The notes below the pieces were generated by a model. That model did not search any database. It was given only the letters and a program-made list of their open reading frames with translations, and had not been told where the DNA came from. DNA of 64,000 nucleotides from NCBI GenBank assembly GCA_002007365.1, contig LNZR01000077.1, forward strand, positions 20,331 through 84,330. Direction: 5' to 3'. The stretch's first letter is position 1. Every line of letters starts with the position of its first letter. Origin of the DNA: Epulopiscium sp. Nele67-Bin005 (lineage in GTDB: Bacteria > Bacillota > Clostridia > Lachnospirales > Cellulosilyticaceae). This document shows, in pieces, positions 18,701 to 28,501 of the stretch. Both the position numbers and the translations under genes were made by a program.

Positions 18701-20806
18701 TTAAACTCTAAATAACAACTCGCTATAATTTGGAATTGGCCAAACTCTTTCTTCTACGATTGTTTCTAATTTATCAGCAACAACACGTAATGAGTTCATA
18801 GCTGGAATGATAATATCTTTAAATGCCACAGCTTTTTCATACTCATTTGAAATTTCTTGAACTTGAGATAATTTTGCTTCTAGCTCATCAGTATTTTCTT
18901 TTAAGTTGTTGATTAACTCAGTAAGTTCTACCAAATGTTCTGCTTGAGCTTCTACATTGTATCCACCTAATTGGTTTAATGTAGCAACGTTTGTAGCAAC
19001 TTGTGTTGAGTAATTTAAACATGATGGGAAAATTTGAGTTTTTGACATACTAATCATCGTTAAAGCTTCGATGTTAAGAATTTTTGAGTATTCTTCTGCA
19101 ATAATTTCGTGTCTTGAGTGAAGCTCATTTTCATTATAAACTTTATAGTTTGTAAATAATTCAATTGAAGCCTCGTTAAGTAATGATGGTAGAGCATCAA
19201 CCAATGTTTCGTATTGTGGTAATCCACGTCTTGTAGCTTCTTCTACCCATTCAGCTGAGTATCCGTTACCATCAAAAATAATGCGTCCATGCTCTTTTAA
19301 AGTTTTGGCTACAATTTTTTGTACAGCAACTTCAATATCTATAGCTTCTTCTAACTCTGGTAAGAATGAGTCAAGAGCTTCAGCAACAGCAGTATTAATA
19401 ATTACGTTTGCTTCAGAAATACACCCAGATGATGGGAACATTCTAAATTCAAATTTGTTTCCTGTAAATGCAAATGGAGAAGTTCTGTTTCTATCTGTAA
19501 CTTCTTTTCTAAGACGTGGCATAGTTGCAACACCCATGTCTAAAACTTCTTTGTTATGAGTTTCAACTTCTACTCCGTTTGCAATATCTAAGAAAATATT
19601 TGTAATGTGTTGACCTAAAAATACAGAAATAATTGCTGGTGGAGCTTCGTGACCTCCTAAACGGTGATCATTTCCTGCTGATGCTGCTGATAATCTCAAA
19701 ATATCTGCGTGTTTATCTACAGCTTTTAGGATTGCACTAACAAATACTAAGAAAACTAGGTTATCTTGAGGGTTAGAACCTGGAGAGAATACGTTAATTC
19801 CTGTATCTGTACCAACTGACCAGTTATCATGTTTTCCAGAACCATTAATTCCGTCAAATGGTTTTTCGTGAAGTAAACAAGCTAAGTCATGACGGTTAGC
19901 AACTTTTTGTAAAGTTTCCATAATCAATTGGTTTTGGTCAGATGCCACGTTACAAGCTGCATAAACTGGAGCTAACTCATGTTGAGCTGGAGCTACTTCA
20001 TTATGCTTTGTTTTACAAGGAACACCAAGTTTCCAAAGTTCTACATCAATTTCATGCATAAAGTTTGCAATTTTTTCTTTGATACTTCCAAAGTAGTGGT
20101 CTTCCATCTCTTGACCTTTTGGAGGCATAGCACCGAATAATGTACGGCCTGTAAAAATTAAATCTTTACGTAATTGGTATTGGCGTTTATCAATTAGAAA
20201 ATATTCTTGCTCTGCTCCTACAGTTGAGCTAACTTTTGTAACATCTGTATGACCAAGTGCGTGCATTACACGAACCCCAACGTTTTGTAGAGCTTCCATT
20301 GAGCGAAGAAGTGGAGTCTTTTTATCAAGAGCTTCTCCAGTGTGAGCATAAAAAGCAGTAGGGATACAAAGTGCTACTCCACTAGAATCTTCCTTTAAGA
20401 ATGCTGGAGATGTACAATCCCAAACTGTATATCCACGAGCTTCAAAAGTTTGGCGAAGTCCACCAGATGGGAATGAAGAACCATCAGCTTCCCCTTGGAT
20501 AAGTTCTTTACCTGAGAATTCCATAATAACACGGCCATCTGTAGTTGGAGAAAGAAATGCATCATGTTTTTCAGCAGTTAAGCCAGTCATAGGTTGGAAC
20601 CAGTGTGTAAAGTGAGTTGCTCCTTTTTTGATTGCCCAATCTTTCATAGCATTTGCAACGATTTCTGCAACTTGAGAATCAAGAGGTAACCCTTCTTCAA
20701 TAATTTGGTGGAGTTTTTTATAAGTAGACTTTGGTAAATGCTCACGCATTACAGCATCATTAAATACATTTTTTCCGTAAAGCTCAGATAAATTAATTTT
20801 TTCCAT
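18701..20806 (-). CDS. glnN: Glutamine synthetase, type III (GlnN)
   Basis: ATP-dependent formation of glutamine from glutamate and ammonia. At 701 residues it is far longer than GSI, and the N-terminus ([18 protein letters not shown]) and [18 protein letters not shown] are typical of GSIII. Also visible are [56 protein letters not shown] and the late [17 protein letters not shown]. It is transcribed alone between two hairpins. The promoter at 20881-20909 and an inverted repeat between promoter and start suggest nitrogen-linked control, but no known operator was recognised. Confidence 0.97.
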   Translation of the reverse strand: MEKINLSELYGKNVFNDAVMREHLPKSTYKKLHQIIEEGLPLDSQVAEIVANAMKDWAIKKGATHFTHWFQPMTGLTAEKHDAFLSPTTDGRVIMEFSGKELIQGEADGSSFPSGGLRQTFEARGYTVWDCTSPAFLKEDSSGVALCIPTAFYAHTGEALDKKTPLLRSMEALQNVGVRVMHALGHTDVTKVSSTVGAEQEYFLIDKRQYQLRKDLIFTGRTLFGAMPPKGQEMEDHYFGSIKEKIANFMHEIDVELWKLGVPCKTKHNEVAPAQHELAPVYAACNVASDQNQLIMETLQKVANRHDLACLLHEKPFDGINGSGKHDNWSVGTDTGINVFSPGSNPQDNLVFLVFVSAILKAVDKHADILRLSAASAGNDHRLGGHEAPPAIISVFLGQHITNIFLDIANGVEVETHNKEVLDMGVATMPRLRKEVTDRNRTSPFAFTGNKFEFRMFPSSGCISEANVIINTAVAEALDSFLPELEEAIDIEVAVQKIVAKTLKEHGRIIFDGNGYSAEWVEEATRRGLPQYETLVDALPSLLNEASIELFTNYKVYNENELHSRHEIIAEEYSKILNIEALTMISMSKTQIFPSCLNYSTQVATNVATLNQLGGYNVEAQAEHLVELTELINNLKENTDELEAKLSQVQEISNEYEKAVAFKDIIIPAMNSLRVVADKLETIVEERVWPIPNYSELLFRV

Positions 20807-20837
20807 TTTACTATCCTTTCTACTAACTAAAAAAATA

Positions 20838-20857
20838 GTTTATGATAAAACATAAAC
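20838..20857. promoter_or_regulatory. Inverted repeat upstream of glnN, possible operator
   Basis: GTTTATG, six bases, CATAAAC: a perfect 7-bp inverted repeat between the putative promoter and the glnN start. It may bind a regulator or fold in the 5' untranslated RNA. Confidence 0.35.
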
Positions 20858-20880
20858 AATACTAAAGATTTTCCTAATAA

Positions 20881-20909
20881 ATTATATTCAATATTAGTAA
20901 AAATATTAA
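20881..20909 (-). promoter_or_regulatory. Candidate promoter for glnN
   Basis: Leftward TTAATA (20904-20909) and TATAAT (20881-20886) with a 17-base spacer, 75 bases before the ATG. The -35 element matches consensus in four of six positions. Confidence 0.4.
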
Positions 20910-20912
20910 CTC

Positions 20913-20930
20913 GGGGTTAAAATAAACCCC
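20913..20930 (-). terminator. Hairpin after yunB, possible terminator
   Basis: GGGGTT and AACCCC form a compact hairpin about 125 bases past the yunB stop. Only a weak T-rich run follows leftward. Confidence 0.4.
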
Positions 20931-21056
20931 TTGACATTGCGTTTTTTATTTATTTAATATACCACGCTTTAATTCTTATTTCAACATTTAATTTTATAAA
21001 AATGGTTTTTTTTACAACACATATTGCTGAAATTAATCAATTAAATATCATAATTT

Positions 21057-21785
21057 CTAAAAAGATGGAGATAAATCCATAGGCAAATCCCATATACTAT
21101 CAGTGGGTACACTAACATAGCTAGGAGGTACATCACCTGATATAACTTTATCAATTAGCATAATTTTTCTTGAAACAATTGTTGTACCTTCAATAGGAGG
21201 GTCAATAATTTGAATAGTAGCTACAATATTTAACCAAACTCTATGATTTACCTGATTAATTCCAGTAGAGTGAACATCACTCTCATAATCAACATAAACC
21301 GTACCAGCTGGCAAAACAGTAACTTCTATATTTGGACCCAAGTTTGCAAAAATTCTACTTCCTGTTAAATTTCCAAGTGGAATTGTAAACGGAATAGGCC
21401 CCATATTTTTTAGCTCCTTTGTACATTTATCAACTATATCACCACAAATTTGATTGATAAGAATTGAATTCACATTCCAAGAAATGAGCTTGCCATCATC
21501 ATTGTAATCATAGTTTAGTAAATCTTCAATAGTTATTGGGCTATTGGATAAAGTTTGGGAGACAGCTTCATTAATAACTTTGGTTGCAAGAGTTGTAGTT
21601 TCTAGCTTTGCCATCTCAATAACTGCTGGAGTAATTTGTTCATCAAGCTGAATATAAATAACCCCGACTATAGCAATAATTAAAAGAATGGTAAATAACC
21701 CTTGCAATTTTGGAATAGTTAAATCACGCTCACCATTTGTATTTTTTGGGTAAGAGGCATACCGATTATTTCTTTTATTTAGCAA
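21057..21785 (-). CDS. yunB: Sporulation protein YunB
   Basis: A 242-residue membrane-anchored protein; in Bacillus subtilis YunB is needed for normal spore formation. After a basic N-terminus there is one membrane helix (LFTILLIIAIVGVIYI, about residues 31-46), then the family pattern QITPAVIEMAK...ATKVINEAV and LGNLTGSRIFANLGP, with RKIMLIDKV near the end. The start is TTG with AGAGAGG seven bases upstream. A (TA) tract lies 46-60 bases upstream, where promoter elements are expected. Confidence 0.88.
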   Translation of the reverse strand: MLNKRNNRYASYPKNTNGERDLTIPKLQGLFTILLIIAIVGVIYIQLDEQITPAVIEMAKLETTTLATKVINEAVSQTLSNSPITIEDLLNYDYNDDGKLISWNVNSILINQICGDIVDKCTKELKNMGPIPFTIPLGNLTGSRIFANLGPNIEVTVLPAGTVYVDYESDVHSTGINQVNHRVWLNIVATIQIIDPPIEGTTIVSRKIMLIDKVISGDVPPSYVSVPTDSIWDLPMDLSPSF

Positions 21786-21830
21786 AATAGTACCTCTCTT
21801 TCATAAAAGTATTTTTGTTACTGATGAAGC

Positions 21831-21845
21831 TATATATATATATAT
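21831..21845. repeat. TA dinucleotide tract upstream of yunB
   Basis: Seven and a half TA units, 46-60 bases upstream of the yunB start. A similar tract sits at the same offset before the gene starting at 60101. The rest of 21847-22163 is AT-rich and shows no gene or clear site. Confidence 0.6.
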
Positions 21846-22163
21846 TCTAGTTCTTAAATTGATAGCACGGAAATATTTATAAAAAAGTTTGTTCAATCTT
21901 TTATAAAATTAATTTATTGGACTTTGCCTAAAGAAATTCACCCCTTGACTTTGTCTATGGAAACAATTACCATTACTTAAATCAGATATTATTAGTAAAA
22001 TTAATTTTTAAATGCAACCATACTCAAACCTAAAGGGATAATACTAACTAAAATCTAGGAGTAATTATCTGTAAGAATTTATGGCAAGGTGGCCTTTAAA
22101 TAAATTGAAACATCACTGTAACACAAAATTAAAGGAAAATACGATAAAATTTGTATTGTTTGT

Positions 22164-22192
22164 TTGCCCATTTTTTATATATTTGTTATAAT
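22164..22192 (+). promoter_or_regulatory. Sigma-A promoter for the class A PBP
   Basis: TTGCCC (22164-22169) and TATAAT (22187-22192) with 17 bases between, just before GAGGAGGAGG and the start codon. Confidence 0.65.
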
Positions 22193-22212
22193 GTATAAGT
22201 GAGGAGGAGGAA

Positions 22213-25008
22213 ATGCTTATGAATTACTCAAATAACGACCAAGATAATCAAGACGACCAAAGTAAACAGCAGAAACAAAAAAAGGCTGGAGTTACTGGAT
22301 TTCGTATATTTTTTATTACTCTAGTGATTGCTGCATTTGCCGTTGTTGGTTCTGGGCTTGGGATTTTTATTGGAATAATAAAAAGTGCCCCAGATGTGTC
22401 GGGACTTGAATTAAAACCAAGTACCAATTATACTTCGTTTATTTATGATGCAAATGGAATGGAAATTGACCGTGTAGAAGGTGGGGAAAATAGAATTTAT
22501 GCAACACTAGAAGAAATCCCACTTTATTTACAACAAGCAGTTATAGCTATTGAAGATGAACGTTTTTATGAACACAATGGGATTGACATGAGAGGTATTT
22601 TACGTGCGCTTGTTGTAAATATAACAAATGGAGATATATCAGAAGGGGCAAGTACATTAACTCAACAGCTAATTAAAAATAACGTTTTAACTAGCGAACA
22701 AACTTTTACAAGAAAAATCCAAGAACAATACTTGGCAGTAGAATTTGAAAAAATTTATACTGAAGCATATGGGCAAAAATATGCGAAAGATTTAATTTTA
22801 GAATACTACTTAAACACTATGGCTCTTGGTCATGGGACTATGGGAGTGCAAGCCGCATCACACCGTTATTATCACAAAGATGTGTCAGAGCTTAGCCTTG
22901 CTGAGAGTGTTGTACTTGCAGGTATTACGCAAAGACCAACATACTACAGCCCAATTATTAATCCAGAAAATAACTGGGATAAAGCAAAAGTTATTTTATA
23001 CAAAATGGTTGAGCTTGGATTTATTACTGAAGAGGAGCGTCAACTAGCTCTTTTAGAAAATCCTTTTGAGAATATTCAAGAAGTTAACCAAATATTTGTT
23101 GATGAGTCGCCACATAGTTACTTTGTAGATGCTGTAATTGAAGATGTTTTATCAGACCTACAATCTAAAAATGGTATGACGCAAATTGAAGCACAAAATT
23201 ACTTATATGGTGGAGGAATTCAAATTTATACAACGTTTGACCCAGAAATTCAAGCAAGTGTTGATAGACATATGAATGATGATTCAATTTTTCCATCAGC
23301 AGAAAACGAAATTAAACTAGATTACAGAGTTAGTATTACAGATGCTGAAGGTTCGGTTTCTCATCATAGTGCTACAGGATTTGTAAAAAATACTAGTGCA
23401 ATTGAAGGATTTAAAAATGAAAAATTAGGTGAGTGGGGAGCATTGGCAGAAGGTGTAACTTTTGTTGAAACTCTATACGAAATCCCACAACCTCAAGCAG
23501 CCTTTGTTATTATGGATCAAACTACAGGTCATGTAAAAGCATTATCAGGAGGACGTGGAGATAAAGTTGGGGACCGTACATTTAACCGTGCGACTCAGGC
23601 CAAACGTCAACCAGGTTCTACATTTAAAATTTTAACTGCGTATGCACCTGCCTTAGATACAGGAATGTTATCACCAGGGAGCGTTTTAATTGACCAACCA
23701 ATTACAATCAATTTACCATCAGGAAACTACACTCCTCAAAACTGGGATAGAAAATATGTAGGAGCAACTACAATGCGTTATGGAATTTACCATTCTGTAA
23801 ATGCTCTAGCAGTTCAAGTTCTTGATATGGTTGGGTTAGACACAGCGTTTGAATATTTACAACGCTTTGGATTTACAACACTTTTACCTACAGATAAAGT
23901 TTATTCTATGGCACTTGGAGGTCTTACAGAAGGGGTTACTCCACTAGAATTAAACGCAGCATATGCAGCAATTGCAAACAACGGAACGTATATCGAGCCT
24001 ATTCTTTATACTAAAATTTTGGATAGAGATGGAGCAGTTTTATTAGATAACATTCCAAATTCTTACCAAGTAATTTCGGCATCAACAGCAGCAGCTCTAA
24101 CAGATATGATGCAAGATGTTGTAAAAATTGGTACAGGAGCATCACTTAAAAACTGGTTTAGTTCTCAACCAGTATCAGGAAAAACAGGTACAACAAATGA
24201 TAGTAAAGATTTATTCTTTGCTGCATACACACCATACTATACAGCAACTGTTTGGCTTGGGCATGATGATCCAAAATCTTTAAATGGAGCAAGTCAAAGA
24301 GAACATCTACATCTATGGGGTAATATTATGAAAGATGTTCACTCAGGCCTTGAATACAAAAACTTTGAGGCACAAATGCCAACATATTCTATGGCAACAA
24401 TCTGTAAAGTATCAGGAAGACTTGCAAGAAATACTTGTGTTAGTGGAACAGTTACAGACTACTTTAGTAAAGAAAATTTCCCAACACAATATTGTAATTC
24501 ATGTGGATATCAAGCGCCAGCAGCACCGACTGTAACAGCGCCAACTACTCCAACTGTAACAACGCCAACTACTCCAGCAGCACCAAGCACGCCAGAAGTA
24601 TTTGCACCAGAAATCTTTACACCAAGCTTACCAACAATTTTACCAAGTGAAAATACGGAAGCACCAGTTGTAGAGGAAGAAGTAGTAGCACCACCAATTC
24701 TTCAAGATTTACCAGAAGTACCAAGCATTCCAGCAGCACCGACTGTAACAGCGCCAACTACTCCAGTTGAGACCCCATCAACGCCAGTAGCACCAGTGGA
24801 AACGCCTTCTGCTCCAGTTGAAGTAGCGCCAACGCCAGCACCAGAGCCAACACCTGCTCCAGCACCTACGCCAGAGCCGACACCTGCTCCAGAGCCAACG
24901 CCTGCTCCAACTCCAGAACCAGCAACTCCAACATTACCGACGTTGCCAACTCTACCAACGTTACAACAAACGCCAGTAGACGATGCTTCATTTATACCAC
25001 AAGATTAA
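22213..25008 (+). CDS. Class A penicillin-binding protein (transglycosylase/transpeptidase)
   Basis: Polymerises and cross-links peptidoglycan outside the membrane. One membrane helix lies near residues 29-52. The GT51 glycosyltransferase has catalytic Glu114 in EDERFYEHNG and EGASTLTQQL. The transpeptidase has the nucleophile Ser469 in STFK, SVN at 528 and KTGT at 657. From about residue 770 the tail is low-complexity Pro/Ala/Thr repeats (TPAPEPTPAP-like), preceded by a four-Cys segment (ICK..NTC..QYCNSC). ATGs at 22213 and 22219 both fit the ribosome site. It resembles PBP1a/PonA; recU, often its neighbour in Firmicutes, is 19 kb away here. Confidence 0.95.
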   Translation: MLMNYSNNDQDNQDDQSKQQKQKKAGVTGFRIFFITLVIAAFAVVGSGLGIFIGIIKSAPDVSGLELKPSTNYTSFIYDANGMEIDRVEGGENRIYATLEEIPLYLQQAVIAIEDERFYEHNGIDMRGILRALVVNITNGDISEGASTLTQQLIKNNVLTSEQTFTRKIQEQYLAVEFEKIYTEAYGQKYAKDLILEYYLNTMALGHGTMGVQAASHRYYHKDVSELSLAESVVLAGITQRPTYYSPIINPENNWDKAKVILYKMVELGFITEEERQLALLENPFENIQEVNQIFVDESPHSYFVDAVIEDVLSDLQSKNGMTQIEAQNYLYGGGIQIYTTFDPEIQASVDRHMNDDSIFPSAENEIKLDYRVSITDAEGSVSHHSATGFVKNTSAIEGFKNEKLGEWGALAEGVTFVETLYEIPQPQAAFVIMDQTTGHVKALSGGRGDKVGDRTFNRATQAKRQPGSTFKILTAYAPALDTGMLSPGSVLIDQPITINLPSGNYTPQNWDRKYVGATTMRYGIYHSVNALAVQVLDMVGLDTAFEYLQRFGFTTLLPTDKVYSMALGGLTEGVTPLELNAAYAAIANNGTYIEPILYTKILDRDGAVLLDNIPNSYQVISASTAAALTDMMQDVVKIGTGASLKNWFSSQPVSGKTGTTNDSKDLFFAAYTPYYTATVWLGHDDPKSLNGASQREHLHLWGNIMKDVHSGLEYKNFEAQMPTYSMATICKVSGRLARNTCVSGTVTDYFSKENFPTQYCNSCGYQAPAAPTVTAPTTPTVTTPTTPAAPSTPEVFAPEIFTPSLPTILPSENTEAPVVEEEVVAPPILQDLPEVPSIPAAPTVTAPTTPVETPSTPVAPVETPSAPVEVAPTPAPEPTPAPAPTPEPTPAPEPTPAPTPEPATPTLPTLPTLPTLQQTPVDDASFIPQD

Positions 25009-25020
25009 TAAATAAAATAA

Positions 25021-25055
25021 AGCCTTCATAACTAGAAAGTTGTGGAGGCTTTTTT
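25021..25055 (+). terminator. Terminator after the PBP gene
   Basis: AGCCTTCATAACT pairs with AGTTGTGGAGGCT around AGAA, then a T-run. Confidence 0.9.
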
Positions 25056-25067
25056 ATGTAAAATTTT

Positions 25068-25380
25068 AAAACCCAGATTTCAAAAATCGTGAAGATAGTA
25101 CATTTTTGTCTTCTCTTTTAAAGTAACCTCTCATAAGAAACCAAAAATCATATTAGAAATAGTTAATCCCAAAACCTAAATTTCAAAAATCATGAAGATA
25201 GTACATTTCTGTCTTCTCTTTTAAAAGTAACTTCTCATAAGAAACTAAAAATCATATTAGAAATAGTTAATCCCAAAACCTAAATTTCAAAAATCGTGAA
25301 GATAGTACATTTTTGTCCTCTCTTTTAAAAGTAACTTCCCATAAGAAACCAAAAAATCTTAATAAAATTGGAGAAATTCC
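25068..25380. repeat. Three tandem repeats of about 103 bp
   Basis: Units start at 25068, 25171 and 25275, each beginning AAAACC and containing TTTCAAAAATCGTGAAGATA (CATG in unit 2), GTACATTT and TCATAAGAAAC (CCATAAG in unit 3). Units 1 and 2 differ at only a few positions; unit 3 diverges after about 80 bases. Each carries, inverted, the motif also found singly at 3993 and 43397. There is no open frame. The array lies between the PBP terminator and the RiPP promoter. Confidence 0.85.
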
Positions 25381-25463
25381 AAAGATAATCTTCATTTATA
25401 GACCTTAGATAACATTTCATTTTTAAGATACAAAAATATTTGCTATTTATTGAGCTAAAGATA

Positions 25464-25492
25464 TTGACATGTAAATAAATATATGATATTAT
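25464..25492 (+). promoter_or_regulatory. Sigma-A promoter for the RiPP cluster
   Basis: A perfect TTGACA (25464-25469) and TATTAT (25487-25492) with a 17-base spacer, about 97 bases before the first precursor gene. Confidence 0.75.
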
Positions 25493-25588
25493 GCAAATGT
25501 ATTAAATTTTATGTATATAAATTAATATATATTTATATACTTAAGATTAAATAATTGTAAAAATAATTATGGAAGGGAGAATATACTT

Positions 25589-25717
25589 ATGGAACTAATG
25601 GAAAATAATGTATTAGAGAATACAGAGGTTATACTTAAATCTTTAGATTTATCTGATTTTGAAGATATGGAAGAAATTGTTACTCCAGGATTTTTTGGTG
25701 TAATTATTTGTTGTTAA
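25589..25717 (+). CDS. RiPP precursor peptide 1
   Basis: A 42-residue peptide: acidic N-terminal leader (MELMENNVLENTEVILKSL, then DLSDFEDMEEIV) and a short hydrophobic C-terminus TPGFFGVIICC ending in two cysteines. Ribosome site GGAAGGGAGA lies eight bases upstream. It is followed by a near-copy, then by an M50 protease with a PqqD-like domain, a radical SAM/SPASM enzyme and an ABC exporter, which is why I call it a precursor. The LDLSDF segment could be the recognition element (an analogy with leader motifs such as FxLD). The family is not one I can name. Confidence 0.8.
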   Translation: MELMENNVLENTEVILKSLDLSDFEDMEEIVTPGFFGVIICC

Positions 25718-25780
25718 TATAAATTTGTATGCTTAAGATTAAATTATGGTAAAAATAATTAGGGGAGGGAGAATATACTT

Positions 25781-25912
25781 ATGGAACTAATGGAAAATAA
25801 TGTATTAGAGAATACAGAAGTTACACTTAAATCTTTAGATTTATCTGATTTTGAAGATATGGAAGAAATTGTTACTCCAGGATTTTTTGGTTTAATTGGT
25901 TGTTGTAAGTAA
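25781..25912 (+). CDS. RiPP precursor peptide 2
   Basis: A 43-residue paralogue of the preceding peptide. The leader differs at one residue (Ile15 to Thr) and the C-terminus reads TPGFFGLIGCCK in place of TPGFFGVIICC. The ribosome site and about 50 upstream bases are also duplicated, so the pair arose by tandem duplication of a unit near 192 bp. Change is concentrated in the last seven residues, the expected core. This suggests a two-component product or variants of one product. Confidence 0.8.
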   Translation: MELMENNVLENTEVTLKSLDLSDFEDMEEIVTPGFFGLIGCCK

Positions 25913-25970
25913 TTACGGGAATAACTAATTACTTAATATAATTATATTTAATTATATTGGAATACATTAA

Positions 25971-26012
25971 AATAAAATAGGGGAAATTGTTAATAATTTT
26001 CTCTATTTTATT
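25971..26012 (+). promoter_or_regulatory. Strong hairpin between precursors and processing genes
   Basis: AATAAAATAGGGGAAATT pairs with AATTTTCTCTATTTTATT over 18 bases (two G-T pairs) around a six-base loop. The T-run is poor. It may partly terminate or protect the precursor mRNA, giving more precursor than enzyme, as is common in RiPP operons. Confidence 0.6.
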
Positions 26013-26100
26013 GTATTACGATAATATTATTTTTGTAACTTAATATTAATAGACATAGGAGTAGAAACGTGTATAAAGTATACATTTTTAAATAATAAAG

Positions 26101-27231
26101 ATGAATAAAAATTACGTACCAAAATTGGTTAAAGATGTTAAGTTGTATACATTTAATTCAATTATAACTAAAGAACCCCTATATTATTTGGGTTCAAAAT
26201 CCTTAGATAGGACAATAAAAATAAGTAAAAATAAGAAGGATTTAGTGGAAATATTATTAAATAATATTAATGGTATAAGTACTGTTAAGGAAATTCAAAA
26301 AAAAATGGATTTATCAGATATTACGATTAATGTAGAAGATATCCTAAAAATCTTTGCTAATCAAGGATTTTTAGAAGGTGGAAATATGATTTATAATTCT
26401 GAAATTGATTTAACTAGTAAAACAATGTTTGAAGTTAATATATCCTATGATGTCAAAAAAATTCAAAAAATCAGTAAAATTATAGGAATAATTTTACTAA
26501 TTTTTTTAGTAGGCGCTATTAAGGTTATATTAAGTCAATCTCATTTATTTAGAGAAGAGAACTTATTAGATAATTTTTATATTTATCAAACACTTCCATG
26601 TTTACTGATGGTAATATTAGTTCATGAATTTAGTCATATATTATTTGCAACTCTATTCAATGTTCCAGTAAAAAAAGTTAAAGGTGCATTAATATGGGGA
26701 ATAATTCCTGTTATATTTATAAAGTATAAAAATCTTTATTTTATTTCTCCTTTTAAAAGATTACTTATTATATTAGGAGGTGTTATTGGAAATTTTATAG
26801 TTAGTTTGTACTGTTTAGGAATATATTTTTATAGTAGACACTCTATATTGTTAAATCTATTTTATCTTAATTTAGGTTATATATTTACTAATTTATATCC
26901 TCATAAAGCAAGTGATGGTTATTTTGCTTTATGCACATTATTTAATAAGCATAATATAAGAATTTCAGTAATAAAATCTATTTTTACTTCCAGAAGAAAT
27001 TTAAAATCTAATATATTATTAGTAATTTATTTTGGATTAATAATTTTTGCAACTGTAGGGTTAGGAATAGTATTAAGTGATTTTATTATACTCATATTTG
27101 GTCAATATATTAAAGATTACTCAAATTATGTTAAAGGAATTATATATTTAGGACTAGTACTTCAATTAATAATTAGGTTTATTAATTTAACACGTTTATA
27201 TAAGAAAGGAATTACAAATGAGAAATTATAG
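26101..27231 (+). CDS. PqqD-like domain fused to M50-type membrane metalloprotease
   Basis: A 376-residue membrane protein. Residues 1-98 look like a PqqD-type winged helix (LVEILLNNINGISTVKEIQ...INVEDILKIFANQGFLEG), the leader-binding fold of many RiPP enzymes. Several membrane helices follow from about residue 117. The zinc motif HEFSH is at 175-179 and the third M50 ligand region, SDGYFA, has Asp272. The likely role is cleavage of the modified precursor in the membrane, similar in position and type to YydH of the yydFGHIJ operon. The ATG has no clear ribosome site; AGGAG before an eight-codon GTG frame (26069-26095) may feed it by reinitiation. It overlaps the next gene by 14 bases. Confidence 0.75.
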   Translation: MNKNYVPKLVKDVKLYTFNSIITKEPLYYLGSKSLDRTIKISKNKKDLVEILLNNINGISTVKEIQKKMDLSDITINVEDILKIFANQGFLEGGNMIYNSEIDLTSKTMFEVNISYDVKKIQKISKIIGIILLIFLVGAIKVILSQSHLFREENLLDNFYIYQTLPCLLMVILVHEFSHILFATLFNVPVKKVKGALIWGIIPVIFIKYKNLYFISPFKRLLIILGGVIGNFIVSLYCLGIYFYSRHSILLNLFYLNLGYIFTNLYPHKASDGYFALCTLFNKHNIRISVIKSIFTSRRNLKSNILLVIYFGLIIFATVGLGIVLSDFIILIFGQYIKDYSNYVKGIIYLGLVLQLIIRFINLTRLYKKGITNEKL

Positions 27232-28492
27232 ATTTCATGAAATTAAATGTAATGATAAAAATATTATATTTGATAGAGATACTTCACAAATATATGTGGG
27301 AACATTAAAAGAAAATAATTGGAAAATTTCAGAAAAAGAAAATGGTGATAAAATAAATCAATCAAAATTTTTATTAAATCCAGAATATAATACATTAATT
27401 ATTTCTTGTGCAGAAACTTGTAATTTAAGTTGTAAGTATTGTTTTGCTAATGAAGGTACTTATAATTCATCAAAAAATCTTATCATGAATGATAAAATGT
27501 ATGGTCAATTACTGGATAAACTTTTGGTGAAAAATGAACCTTTAAAATCTATTTCTTTATTTGGTGGAGAACCTTTATTAGGATTTAAATATATTAAAAA
27601 TTTTATTAAAAAGTTACAAGAAGGTTATCTTGCCAAAGATTGGCCTCTACCTCTCATAGGTATTGTTACCAATGGAACACTAATCACAAAAGAAATAGGG
27701 GATTTTTTTCAGGAATATAATATTGCTGTTACAATTAGTTTAGATGGCTCAAAAGAATTTAATGATTTAAATAGAAAATATCCAAATTCAACCAAAAGTG
27801 TTTATGATAAGATAGTATCTAACATATCTAATATAAGGAATAGAACATTTCCTTTAGTTGCAGCCGCTACTATTTCTACTGATATTATAAAACAATATCA
27901 AAAAGGTGATTATAAAAAATATTTAGAGCATTATCAGTCCCTAGGATTTGATTACGTAGAACACTTTATTGCTGATAGTCCTATTCCTCTTACCACTGAG
28001 GAAATAACAAAAATTGAATTGTATGCAATAGATAAAGTAGAGGTAGTATTTGATAATTTAGTAAATAATAATTTATATGTACCTTATGGAGTAATAGGTG
28101 TTTTATCAACTATTGTACAAAAAAAATATAGTCCAGAATGTGGAGCAGGACTTACTCAAATGTTTTATTCAGCAGAAAATGAATTCTATCCTTGTCAAAC
28201 ATATTATGCAGTAAAAGAAAAGCATAGAAATACTTTATATAGAACAGAAATTATAAATTGTCAAGAATGTTTTTGTGTAAATATTTGTTGTGCATATTGT
28301 TCAGGCAGTAGTCTTCTATTCAATGGAAATGAATCATCAGTAATAGAAAGACGATGTGTATATCAAAAAGCTTTAACAGAGGCAATTATAAAAAATCTTT
28401 ATATTTATACTAACGACAAAGATTATCGTATAAAGATAGTCAAAAATTTAAAAAAATTAGCTAATACTAATTTTAATAGAATAGCCAGATAG
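27218..28492 (+). CDS. Radical SAM/SPASM peptide maturase
   Basis: A 424-residue radical SAM enzyme. The SAM cluster is CNLSCKYC with Cys68, Cys72 and Cys75, followed by FGGEPLLGF. The C-terminal SPASM domain has Cys308, Cys326, then C348-x2-C351-x5-C357-x3-C361 and Cys380, which fits two auxiliary 4Fe-4S clusters. Enzymes of this kind make thioether (sactipeptide or ranthipeptide), C-C or epimer modifications. With two Cys at the end of each precursor, thioether formation is the leading inference. The AAGGA site is seven bases before the ATG, within the upstream gene. Confidence 0.88.
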   Translation: MRNYRFHEIKCNDKNIIFDRDTSQIYVGTLKENNWKISEKENGDKINQSKFLLNPEYNTLIISCAETCNLSCKYCFANEGTYNSSKNLIMNDKMYGQLLDKLLVKNEPLKSISLFGGEPLLGFKYIKNFIKKLQEGYLAKDWPLPLIGIVTNGTLITKEIGDFFQEYNIAVTISLDGSKEFNDLNRKYPNSTKSVYDKIVSNISNIRNRTFPLVAAATISTDIIKQYQKGDYKKYLEHYQSLGFDYVEHFIADSPIPLTTEEITKIELYAIDKVEVVFDNLVNNNLYVPYGVIGVLSTIVQKKYSPECGAGLTQMFYSAENEFYPCQTYYAVKEKHRNTLYRTEIINCQECFCVNICCAYCSGSSLLFNGNESSVIERRCVYQKALTEAIIKNLYIYTNDKDYRIKIVKNLKKLANTNFNRIAR

Positions 28493-28501
28493 GAGAAAAA
28501 A

